Source of the DNA: Pterobdella sp. o SKG-2022 | Lineage: Eukaryota > Annelida > Clitellata > Hirudinida > Piscicolidae | Assembly (NCBI GenBank): GCA_964035795.1 | Contig: OZ038321.1 | Location: forward strand, 1,866,244-1,930,243 | Direction of reading: 5' to 3' | Length of the DNA stretch: 64,000 nt | In this document: piece by piece, positions 36,226 through 48,053 of the stretch | How positions within the stretch are numbered: position 1 is the first letter of the stretch | Layout of the letters: every line of letters starts with the position of its first letter | Made by a program: the position numbers and the translations under genes | The notes under the pieces: generated by a model | What the model was told of the DNA's origin: nothing | Seen by the model: the letters and a program-made list of their open reading frames with translations, nothing else | The model's database searches: none

Positions 36226-36797
36226 TTACAAAAATTGAATTCTGGTTTTCACTTTATTATATTTCACAAGTTCCTTGGTCATTGGCACACTGCGTTGATT
36301 GAGCATCAAACCTCTCCACTTTTCCTTGTTTTGAGCCAGTATTCAAACCACTGTTTGTGGGTTTCTGTCTATTTTACCATGTTGTCAACCCATTTTCATG
36401 TTTTTTTTGTTTACCCTAAACGGCATCTTTTACCTTATATTATTTTTGAACCTCTTGTCTATAAATGTGGCGATGAAGCTTTGGATTATTTTCAAATTAT
36501 TGAAATAATTTTCATACGAAACTTTAACTTTTCTAATAATTTCTATAACATATTTATAATTAACTAAATGATTTTTTCAAATATACTACTTGAGTTTTCT
36601 TTACATCTGTTTTATTTCTTGGATATTTATTGACATTTATGTTACTCCCATGTGTTTACCCCATTCATATTTAAGTATCCAATATCCCACAAACATCCAG
36701 AAACGCCTAGAACCATAAAACGGACTCAAAGAGGGCTTTATCAGCTCTAAGGGAATGTTATCAGGCTTGCAGATAAGCAGTGTGTGGTTTGAATTTC
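36226..36797 (-). pseudogene. Degenerate coding-like block, possibly a retroelement relic
   Basis: On the minus strand 36797-36645 is open for about 50 codons (DNIPLELIKPSLSPFYGSRR, then FWMFVGYWILKYEW) before a stop. Further down, 36420-36226 gives LAQNKEKWRGLM, which resembles the WRxL motif near the end of some LINE ORFs. Frames change between pieces. The plus strand is also open for 115 codons across part of it. The assignment is weak. Confidence 0.3.
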
Positions 36798-37560
36798 TAC
36801 ATCTTTTTTTGGGAAATCAATTCCAGCCATCAAGTTTATGTGTGAAATAGTTTTTTTACAGATAGGTTTTTATTAATATTCAAAAAATAAATTTTTTTGA
36901 AAATTTTGTGTTTAGTTGAATGGAATTTGTGTTTAAATTCGTTTTTTTACTTATTGGAATAACTTTTTTGAAAAAATTTAATTAGAAAAAGGTTGAAAAA
37001 ATTTTTTAAAACTTTTTCAAAATCCTCCTTCAATAAAAACATTTTTGAAATTTTTCTTAAAATATATTTCTTTCAAAAACTTAGTCCCAAGTTTTCGAAT
37101 CTTTTTGTCCAACATAAACTCCATAATCCTTGCAACTAAGCTCTCACAAACTTTTGAAAACCAGCACCACGTGGTGCTAATAATACAAAATTTTTAAATT
37201 TTTTATAATGATAATAACAATGAACAAAAAAAATAATTAATTAGAACAAAAGTAATAACAGTAATCATAAAAGAATCTTTATGAACTAAATGAAAATAAT
37301 GGAAACAATAATTTTTATATAACTAATAACAATAATAATGACGGTAATTTCATTAATAATGGTAATGACAACAATATAAAAAATATCTTTCTTAATCATG
37401 ATAGTAATAATAAGGGTAGCATAATGAATAAGTAAGGTTGAAAAAAAAAATAATATAAATAATAAAAATAATTCATTTTTTACGACTTTTTCATTATTAT
37501 CATAACAAATGAAAAAATTTGAAATACCATAATTCTTCAAACCAAACGTAAATATTCAAA

Positions 37561-37643
37561 TGAAAACACTTTTAGGAGTTTATTTTATTCCACGAAGCTT
37601 TTCGTAAGATGAACTTACATTATCAAATGGAGGCACGAATATA
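37561..37643 (+). mobile_element. 83-bp MITE-like repeat, copy 2
   Basis: Matches 20746-20828 with two differences by eye. Confidence 0.75.
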
Positions 37644-38579
37644 AGAATGCTACTCTTTGTTTATCAGAAATAAATTATCATCTTTTATTATCGCTAACCA
37701 AATAAATTCTTACTAGTTATCATAAATAAATTATTCTGATCTATTATAGATAAAATGATACTAATTTTTTTTGTTTTTTGTTTGAACAGAACAATATGTT
37801 TATTATGAACAATCACCTTACTTCAAGTCAAACAAACCATCTTAAAAAACCATAAATAAATTATTATTATTCATAACAAATTATTTTTTTATTATGAATA
37901 AGTAAAAAAAATGATTTACGACTAGATGCATGAAGTTATATGGAAGGACCGTAGGCTAGTCATATAAAACAAAGATTAGCTCATCAATCTACCATGTAAT
38001 AAACAAGCCAGTGTATTGAAGAAAGAGTTTGTTATTCTTATTATTTTTATTTTTATAACTATTCCGTTTATTATTATTATTTTTTTTCTTTTTGTTATCA
38101 TTACGGTTGTATCTGGAGTATTTTTAGTTTTATGAAAAATAAAATAATATTTTTTTATTATTATTATAAAAAATTTTTTTTTTACATTATTATGAAATTT
38201 CATCTTTTATTTTTGTTATGAATAAAGCTTAACTAAAATATATATTTTTCTTTTCTTTTTTTTCAGTTGTTTTTTTTATAGTATCAGTCTTTTTTTAATT
38301 ACGTTGTTTTATTAACGTTTACGCATCCCCTTTGGAAGTTTCGTTTAAAAAATAAGTAGGAACTTATAATTGAAATATATTTCTGTAATTATCTTCAAAA
38401 ATTTTTTGAATTCAGTATCCAATAAACAACAATATTAAGTCCCATCATAAAAAATATGAGACTTCCATAATAATTTAATTTATTAAATTTTGTTGGAATT
38501 ATGTGAAAAATTTTAAAAATATACCGTTTCAAATATCACTGTTTTTGCTATCTGTTTCATATCATAATCTATTCCTTAC

Positions 38580-38654
38580 CTTCAGTTTTTTTAAGTTCAT
38601 CAGTTTTATATCGGCATTCATCATACAATTTAGGAACAAAAAATTTTAAAAGAA
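38580..38654 (-). CDS. Candidate minus-strand exon, unknown product
   Basis: Seventy-five bases lie between ctttttttcag and GAAG|GTAAGG, both good sites. The frame has 24 codons, LLKFFVPKLYDECRYKTDEL and KKTE, mixed hydrophobic then charged. It joins 24455-24503 in phase 1 and accepts phase 1 from 46310-46416. Confidence 0.5.
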
Positions 38655-41271
38655 CTGAAAAAAAGTGTGAAAGATATATAAACTGAATTAACGAAAAATT
38701 AAATAAAACTAAAATAATTTTTTATTTGTATTTAAGTTTTTTTTGTTTGTTGGAGATAATAATAAAACAACATAAAAACAAAATAAAACCAAGACGTTTT
38801 GGTAATTAAAATTTTTCAAAAGTCTGTTTTCTTTTTGATCATCCCTTGATTGATTACAGCAATAAAAACAAAAAATAACTTTGTTTTTTTTTTATATTGT
38901 TTTGAGTTTGTTTGAATTTTCAAATTTTTAATTACAGTTGGTTACGTTGAACGTAGTTCATAAGTTTTTTCTTCAACAAAAGAATATTTTCGTCATTAAT
39001 AAAAGCAATAACAACACAAAATTCAAAAAAATCAAACAATTTATGAAAATTTTCAACTTAAAATACAATAATTAAAATGAAAGACTTGGAAAAGAGAACT
39101 TTTATTCTGTCTGGAAAATCTTCATTATTCTTTTTGATCAGTTTTTGCACAATTCTAATCATTTTAAAATGTAAATTTTCCAAATTTTTTTTAAAACAAA
39201 GTCAAAATCATTTTTATTTTTTTGCAAAATTATATTTAAAAAGTAAGTCCCGACTTCCAATACTTTGTATCAAATCCAAAAAAATAATATTTTGAGTTTC
39301 TATCTCATATTTAAAAAACAGTTTTCCAGAAAAATATAACAATTGTCATTTCAACAAAAAAATATTCATAAATAGATAAATTAATAAAAAACTGGAAAAT
39401 GAATTTCAATTTTTTGACTAAAAAGTTTCATTCGTGGCTGCATTTCATCTTTTCACTTAAGTTGAACAACACTTTATTTAAATTTTGTATTCAGTTTATA
39501 TTATTTAAGAATTTATTTTATATTTTATTATTCATAATAAAATTTACTTTTTTTTATATTTTACAGTCACTTTTTTCATGCATTTCATTGTTCACATTAT
39601 TATTTTTTATTTAATTTATCCCATTCTTTCTTAATTATTTATATTATTACTCATTGTATTCCCTTATCGAATAAAATTTTCGTAAAAAAACGCTTCAGTT
39701 AAACATAAAGCAAAATATTTGTATAATAAATAAAGTGAAAAAACCTTTTCCTACAAAGTCAAACCGTAGCGTAATAAAGTTAAATCAATAACAAAAGCTC
39801 CGTAATTTATGATAAAAGTACTATTTGAATGTTTTGTCATTTGCGAATTCATAATTCCTTATTGACAATTTCAAAAACTCTACACACAAAAAAAGACTCA
39901 CTTTTCACTCCAAAATCATCATAAAACAAAATTCAAATTACAAGCAACTCAAGAATAGTTTCAAAAACAAGTGACAATGATCAAAAAGAAAGGGAATCTT
40001 AAATGAGGCATATATATCTATTGAAGCTTCGTATTTGAACTGAGAAGTTGGTTAGACTATAGATAAAATAGCACTTCATACATTTGTATGTTATAGATAT
40101 ATATTAGAGTTTTTGTCATGAAATTTGCATCAAAGCTAATAAATTATGATAGTTTATATGATTTAACTTGTCAAATTTTTCAGCTGATTTCATTGAATTT
40201 TATTTTTATACAAATTGAAAAGATGATATCAAATGTTTCATAAAAATAGAATTATTTATCAATTTTTTATTTAATTTTGACATTTGAATTTGTTTAAGCA
40301 TCACAAAACTCATCATCAGCAAACCTCGATTGATAATAATAATCTACCAACTTCATTACAAAGATGTTCAAGACAGGGAGTTTCAAGATCACTGTATCAA
40401 TGCAATACAACCATTTGTTTAAACTGTTTGTTTAAGCTTTTAATCTACTGAAAAGAATTAAAAAAAAATATTTAAAAGAATTTGTTTTTAATTTTTTTGA
40501 AAAAACACTAGCTCCAAATTGAATCACATCAAAGACTTGAATGGTTTGCTTTGACGGATGATTGTGAGAATATAATAGAAAATCGATTAAATATTTTCCC
40601 TAAAATAAAAACGAATGTTCAACTTAAAATAAAAGAAATTTCTAGCAAATAAAAGATTTTTTTACAAATAATTGAAAATTTGTTTGGAACATATGTGAAA
40701 AAACTGAATTTAATTAGCAAAAATGGGAGAAGCATTTGAAGGTCTTAACATTTATCAATCCAGAACTTCAAAAGTTAATTAATTTCGATCTGTGGGCATT
40801 TTTAAAAACTTTTATCCGAGTTTTTTTGACGAGTTTTCATTTTTATTTATAATTTTTTCTAAAAAAACTTTTTATTTTTTCTGTTTTTTTCGTAAATTAA
40901 AAAAATTTTTTTAAATTGCATTTTTGCTTTGATTTTGTTTGTTTCTTGAAAATGTTTTTTGTGCTAAACAATTTTTCAAAAAACTTTGGAAATAATAGCA
41001 TCAAATCAAAAAGTTCTTATTTTTTCATTACTATTCTACATCATTTCCTCGAGTTTTCTTTTTTTTATCAAGTTATACAGAAATCTCACTAATCTTTATT
41101 TATTGTCATTATTTTGTATCAGTTTATTTTTATTGTATCATTACCTATTCAGATTTTTTTTCATTGTTAAGGTTATTGTTATATTTTTTTTTTTTTCATG
41201 CCATGATAGTTTATGTTAATGAAAGGTGTTGGCAGGTTGAAGTTGCTTAACAGATATTGATCTCATTTTAG
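38655..41271. other. AT-rich region, no gene seen
   Basis: Long A- and T-rich runs. Open frames here are Phe/Leu/Lys-rich as expected from composition. Confidence 0.45.
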
Positions 41272-41431
41272 CGGCGAGGATCTATTTTTTAATGACCCTC
41301 AACTTCAATCCACTTTTGTAACCACTGTATGGAAGCTCAACATGAAGTCATTGAATATATTTCATTCATTTTTGGAGTCTCGTTACCAGATTCCATTACT
41401 AATTTTATCGATAAAACTTCAGAGTTTTTAA
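41272..41431 (+). CDS. Candidate plus-strand exon, unknown product
   Basis: After a tctcattttag acceptor the frame is open for 52 codons: GEDLFFNDPQLQSTFVTTVW, KLNMKSLNIFHSFLESRYQI, then to TAA at 41429. It could be a terminal exon. Alternatively it is spliced at ACCACT|gtatgg (41326), which gives phase 0 and fits the exon at 46122. Such an open, mixed composition is unusual in DNA this rich in stop codons. Confidence 0.45.
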
Positions 41432-41601
41432 AATTAATAGAAAATAAAATTTGATGTGTTTTAGAGAATTGCATTGAATATCGTTCTCATATCTGTGTTT
41501 TAAAAACTTAAAATATACTTTATTTGTCTCAAATAAAATTATTTTCATTTTTATTCAATACATTTTATTTATTGAAAATATTTTCTTGAATTTTCAATAA
41601 A

Positions 41602-41659
41602 ATTCACATTATTCAACAAATTTGAATTCTAATTTTCAAATTTGTTGAATAATGTGAAT
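41602..41659. repeat. Perfect 25-bp inverted repeat with 8-base loop
   Basis: The left arm (41602-41626) begins attcacattattcaacaaat and the right arm (41635-41659) is its exact reverse complement; the loop is ttctaatt. It could form a long RNA or DNA hairpin or be a foldback element. Neither flanking duplications nor a gene context decide this. Confidence 0.9.
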
Positions 41660-42342
41660 ATAAATATTTTCAGCTCATGGTTTATTTCTATTTTTTCATT
41701 ATTTTTTTGTTTTTTTTATTATTAACTTTTTTTTATTTCAAATTTTTTTTTATTCTTTTTTTATTTTTTATGTCTGTTCAGTTCTATCCTACTTGTTCAC
41801 CGTTTTTTGCATCAGTATCCATCTATCTTGCTGATCATCCATCAATCTTTATTTCTATTTTGCCTCCATTTAAAACCCCCTTCCATAACATATTCAGCCG
41901 CACGTTTCAAAACTTTTAATCAACTTTTCGTGTTTCCATAAAAGTTTTTTGTTTTTTTTTTTTTCATTTTTTTTGATAGTTTCCTAAAAAAAGTTTTTTT
42001 TTCGGATCTTTTTCAATTACTTTTATGATTGTTTACTTTCCGGATAAACTGTTTTTTAAAAGAAATTGAAATTCAATATAAAGAATATTTTTAAAGATTT
42101 CTTTCAACTTTTGTAAAAATAATAAGCGAATTGTAATAGAAAAATACCGATAATTATTAAAACAAAGCAAAAACAAACTCACATAAAACAAAAAAAACTA
42201 AAAAATGAAAAAAAAAACAAATAAACAACAATACGGAATCCAAAAAAAAATCTAACCATATTTTCTGCTAATTAAATTTATGGATCGAAACAAAAGAACT
42301 AATTATTTCAAGTCATAAAACCAAAACCTGGTCCACTAGCCA

Positions 42343-42767
42343 AAATTAATGTTTTTTGTAGAGTATTTTTTCTCATGACTTAGTGAATTTTTGATTGTAT
42401 CATTTGATAATTCAAATTCAGTACTTTATTCATTAGTTTTCAAATTCAGTTTTTTTATTCTGATTTAAATTATAATTTTCAATTTTGTAACTGAATTCAT
42501 AAATTTTATTTCGTATAATTTTTTTAAAAACTTAGTTTTAATTTTATACTTAGATTCATAATTTGATTTATCTTCTACGTGCGTAAACAGAGTATTTCAA
42601 TGCAATTCTTTTTTATTGAATAAAATATTTTAACTATTAGTATTCTATATATTTCCAAATAATAAACGAATAAAATCAAAATTATGAGCATTTATTTGGC
42701 ACAATATTTAGTTAAACAACGATTTTTCAAAAGCTGAACAATTTAATCGTATATTAAACTTATAGAA
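42343..42767 (+). repeat. Dispersed 420-bp repeat, copy 1
   Basis: The first 330 bp are essentially identical by eye to 54969 onward (aaattaatgttttttgtaga, ttctacgtgcgtaaacagag), and the last 90 bp are similar with small indels to ttaaacttatagaa. No coding sequence or terminal inverted repeats were seen. Confidence 0.9.
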
Positions 42768-43596
42768 TTTGTGTGATCAAACTGGTTGAAGAGATATTGA
42801 CAACCATTCATGACTTGATTTATTATATTCTGTGGGTGAGATGAGGTATTTGAAGACAGTGATAAAAAACAGTACCCGCTGAACATGTGTACAAAGTTCA
42901 TCGAGTAAAAATGCTTCAAGACATATTTTAGTATGTAGTTTGCAGAAAAATTATTTTTTTAAAAAAAACGATGGAATAAAATGGAATGATTCCATACTGC
43001 AGTTATGATAGTATTAAAAAATTAGCATTATTTCAAGCTTATTCTAAAATTTCATAACTGTTCTATTTTTATCCTCCAATGCTTCTGTAAAACGCGCTAG
43101 TAAAGATAATTTAGTGAATATGTTAAAAAATGGGAAAAACAAATAAAATAAATGTAAGTACTATATTTTATCAAAGATATTTAAAACTATAGTTTTTAAT
43201 TCGATTTTAATCCTTGAAAAATATTTTGAGAACTTTCACTGTGAACACCATTTTGAAAAATATAAAAAACTCGGAAACATTTTCAAAACACCTCAAAGTC
43301 CATTGTGCTTTAAACAATACGTAATTTTCCACGAGATTATTCTCAAATTTAAATTTTTTTCAACAAAATCGCTGTTTTCTGTTTACAGGAAACAGTAAAC
43401 AAAGCACTTAGGACATTACCAGTTATGAAAAAAAGAGAACTTTTGCAGAAAAAAATAAAAATAATATTCTAAAAAGCCTTAAGTTGAAATTTAATTACAA
43501 GTTCTATGCATGTATAAGCAGAGGTTTAGGTTTGAGTAGTTTAGTTTACTCAATATAAGAAAAAATAGAATATATTTAAGACATGAATATCATTTT

Positions 43597-44006
<410 letters not shown>

Positions 44007-46121
44007 ACACAGATATAAAGAAGCGCTCCGACAGAATTTTCCCCACCAATCACACGTTTATAGAGATAATAAAACTATTGTGTGGAGACTAAATGAAAAG
44101 TGAACTTTAATCAAAAATTTTATTTTCGTTTTAATTTGAGAATTGTTGTGATTATTCTACTTGAGCGAAAATTGGATAAATTCAATAATATTAGCAGTAA
44201 TAAAAATAATAATAATAGTAATAATCAGAGCTGGAGACGATGATAATAATATATTTATATTTTTTTCGTTCTGATTGAAAAAGAGCAAAATTTACTTGAG
44301 AAGCTGTATAAGTGCTTAAAAATTTTTTTTTTGAATAAGTTGCAATTCGAAAAAAAAGAAACCTTTTCAATTTTTGCTCAGTTCATAAAATATTTTTTTT
44401 CACTTCAAATTATTTTTGCTCAAATTTTATATTATTTGGATTTCATTTCCACCCATACTTTTTCAATATTGTTTCAAGCTTCTATGTGCTTTGAGCTTTT
44501 TGTTTTATTTTCTTCATTAAAAGCTTTTATTTTTCAAAAAATTTTTTTCTAAAACCACTTTCAAGCTTGACAAAAAGTCCATTTCAAGTAATTCTTATAT
44601 CTCCAACTCTTTGTATTCATTCTTCAAAAATTTTCTGAAAAGTATTTTCACATCTGGGAAGCTTAAAAAATTGTTTATTTGATCCCAAACTTTTTTTTCA
44701 TTGTCACTCAAAATGGAGTTCTCGAAAAACTTTCTTTTAAAGATTTCAGTTCAGAATTCTATCAAAATATATTTTTGTAAACCCTGTTTTTACTTAATAT
44801 TTTTCTATTTTTCTCAAACTTTTATTTCAATTTTTCTAGAATAACATTTTATTAAAAATCAATTTGTTTTTAAACCAAATATTTCAAGTCATTTTATATT
44901 TTTTAGAAGGGCTTTTAGCTAAAGAATTATAATGTTCTTGCGAGTCATTTTATTAGTTAGGTTGTATTTTTTTTATAAAATTTTTGTTGATTTATAATAT
45001 TAATATTAATATTTAAAAATAATTTTTTTTTCTATTTTCAATTTGATAATTTCCAAAAATGAGGCTGAACTATGTTTTCCAGTTCTAATAAACATACTAA
45101 AATTATTTTTGGATAACAAAAATTTATTTTAAAAATTAAAAAAATTGTTTTTCAATATTTTCAGTTAATTTTTTATTGAAGTTACTCTTCAAAATTTTGA
45201 GTTTTAGTCAATTTTAAAATTTTTTTTGCAGTTTTCATCATGAAAACCTCAAAAAAACTGTGATGTAAAGAGCTGTTAAAAGCTTCATGTTTATTTTCCC
45301 ATTAAAAACGATTTTTTTTTATTATTGAGAGATTTCTATTGAAACTATTACATTTTTGAAAGAAACCTTGATGTACTTTTAAGCAACATTCAACAATATT
45401 CCAACATTAATTCATGAGAAGATTTTAGTGCATATATCCATTGCTACAAGATGCTCTTTTTCACTTATGTTTTATGATAAGACTTACTGAAAATTATAGC
45501 TGTTTTTTGCTCAAAAATTGCACTAGAATTTTTCCATAAATCGACGTAAAAAAATTGATCAATACACTGAAAAAGAATTTATTTGAATATTTTTATAAGC
45601 AGTTCATTATTAGCTAATTCAAATATATAAAGCTTTTCACAAGAAAATATGCGAAAAAATTTCGCTAAACTTTGAGAAGTTGAAATTTGTGATCTTTTCA
45701 AATTTTCAAACTTCACTATTGACTTGTTGTTATTGTATTCCTGCAGCAAAAGTTTTGAGTTGCTTTTCGTGTAAGTTGTTTTTTCTTGATTAATTATAAA
45801 AATACTTTATTTTGAAAAAAATATTTTTGCTGAATAAGTTCAATTCAATTTTTTTATAGTATTTAATTTTTATTTCAATTTTTTCCAATAAGACCATGTA
45901 TATTGATATCAAATTAATGTTGGATCGTTGCTGATTTAGTTTTCATTTTTGATTCATAAGGATTAGTATCAAAACTATTATTCTCTTATTATTAGGATTT
46001 ATATTTTCTTTTATATTATTAACCAGATTAGGACTAAAATTAAACTAGATTAGGACTTTTATTTTATTTTTTTCTCATTCTTATTGATATCATCGTGAAT
46101 AATAAATGGATGTTATTGTAG

Positions 46122-46179
46122 CAAAATTGGGATGGTGCCAACTTTAATTCACTCAAGATGCCGCCAAAAAAACTCAAAA
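46122..46179 (+). CDS. Candidate plus-strand exon, unknown product
   Basis: Fifty-eight bases lie between gttattgtag and AAAA|GTGAGC. The frame reads QNWDGANFNSLKMPPKKLK, phase 0 in and 1 out. It lies only 130 bp from a minus-strand candidate exon, so one of the two may be false. Confidence 0.4.
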
Positions 46180-46309
46180 GTGAGCATAAAAAACAAAAAA
46201 AAAAATTAAAACGAGTTTTATGAAAAATAAATGATAAATAAAAATGATGTTATGAATACTCAATAAATTTGAACCTTGAAAAAAAACAAAATTTCAAAAT
46301 GATACCAAC

Positions 46310-46416
46310 CAAAATATTGATGATCCTTCAATAACTTTGTAAAATCTTTGTTTCGGATACTTTTTGGGCAATTGTTGTTGTCAATGTTTGTTCTCATAAT
46401 TGTCAAATATTTCATT
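46310..46416 (-). CDS. Candidate minus-strand exon, unknown product
   Basis: After the good acceptor tttctttgatttcag the frame is open for 35 codons: MKYLTIMRTNIDNNNCPKSI, RNKDFTKLLKDHQYF. The donor is G|gttggt (46310) or TTG|gtatca (46306). Phase 2 in matches the exon at 46784-46823, giving KLR-MKY at the junction. Confidence 0.45.
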
Positions 46417-46783
46417 CTGAAATCAAAGAAATTGAAAATTTTATAATTGTAACAAAGAGCTTTGTACTTTTGAAAGTGAATTTTGTATTCAAAACTGAAA
46501 TAAAATAAATAGTATAGATGTTTTCTTTTTCTTTTTGAATGTTATTTGTGTTTTTGTAAATTTTCACTGAAGTATTTTTGCATGAATTTGGAAAATTTGA
46601 AACTTCAATTAGAAATTGTAAATATGAAAAATACGTGAGTACTTTTATATACATTCAAAACAAGAAATTTGAAGACAAAAATTATATTCAAAAATGATGA
46701 AGTTTCAACAAAAAAAATATTTCTAAACTATGAAAAATAACTTCAAATAAGCGAAGAATTAATTTTAGAATGATATGTCATAC

Positions 46784-46823
46784 CTCAACTTATCAAAAGG
46801 ATTCAAACTGAGTGGCTTGTAGT
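46784..46823 (-). CDS. Candidate minus-strand exon, unknown product
   Basis: A 40-base segment reading YKPLSLNPFDKL up to a TTGAG|gtatga donor. The frame stays open upstream (NCHDKNLKD) without a good acceptor; ctcaaag at 46824 is a weak choice. Confidence 0.32.
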
Positions 46824-47958
46824 CTTTGAGATTTTTATCATGACAGTTTCAAAATTTTCGCTTTTTTTTGAGTTTTTTGAAAAGAGTATTGTATTTTTCA
46901 AATTACTTTTTATTTGAACTAAAATTTTGGAAAAAGTTTTGAAGACAAGTTTTTTCATTTTATATTCAAAACCATATTGAACGCCGAAACTTTTTGGAAC
47001 TATTTTTTTAGAACAATAGATTAAAACGTATATAATAAAAGTTTAGGAAAACAATTGAATATCCAGAAAGAAAGATTTTTGGAAGGTTATTTTAAAAATA
47101 ACAAACAAAATTTCTTCAGACTCGAACAAAATTTTTAATATTTTTTGATTCTGATTTCTATTTGATTTCAAAAAAGCATTTCCAAAACATATGCTCATAA
47201 AAGTTTCAAAAAGTACTGATACACGCCTATTGCTCAACCAACGTTTGTGATAAACTCTCAGAATAGTGATTTTAGTATGTCATTCAGTTCATGCTTGAAA
47301 ACTTTGTGTCTCTACATTGTATTGTCATCATCACCATTTTTTTTAATTTTTACTCTTTCAATTTTATGATTGTTATTTATGTGATGATTCATATGATTAT
47401 CAAGATGAATACATATAATTTAGTTTCACCCAATTATATTGGATGACATTTCATTGTGATTCATCTCAATATTTTTCTATCCTTACGTAGTTTTCATCCG
47501 TTTTTGATGTCTTTTCTTACATTTAATATATTTCCGTAGTTTTGTGTTTGAATTGCATTGTTTTTTGAATTATATTTCTTGTATATCAAATTTTTTAAAT
47601 CTACTTTTCTTATTCTATTTTTTTGTTAAACATTCCTACATTTCGATTTTTTAATGTACCCCCTTATCACATCACCCAATTCCAATCACAGTTTTGTGGC
47701 ATTTAATGCGTTTCCAATACTTATTTATTATCAAGTTTTTCTATATAACTCTCATATCCTTAATATGTTTTTTAATTTTTTCACACATTTTATGATGAAT
47801 GCTAATTTTGATTTTATTTTTTATTATTTTCAAAAAAAAACACAAAAAAAAAGTTGCATTTCATTTATTTTTTTCTTTTTTATTTCTTCATCATCTGCAC
47901 TATTTATAATTTCATAGTTTTTCTCAATCTCGATTTGTTTGAAAACACACGGAACTAG

Positions 47959-48053
47959 TTGCATTGAAGCTGCATCGACGCAAGCAAGCAGCAGGACTCA
48001 AGGGATTAGGCCTCATCTCTATTACATCCTGGATCATCCTTCATCTTTCATAA
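47959..48053 (+). CDS. Candidate plus-strand exon, reading frame unsettled
   Basis: After cggaactag one frame reads ALKLHRRKQAAGLKGLGLIS and ends at TAA (48051). Another frame is also open (SSRTQGIRPHLYYILDHPSS) to about 48087. The first fits phase 1 from the exon at 46122. The island could equally be a transposon fragment. Confidence 0.28.

Larger units (their letters stand above)
34145..38579. other. AT-rich region with two coding-like patches
   Basis: A GC-richer patch at 35880-35960 is open in different frames on both strands and cannot be assigned. The patch at 36226-36797 is described separately. A MITE-like copy lies at 37561-37643. The rest shows nothing. Confidence 0.4.
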
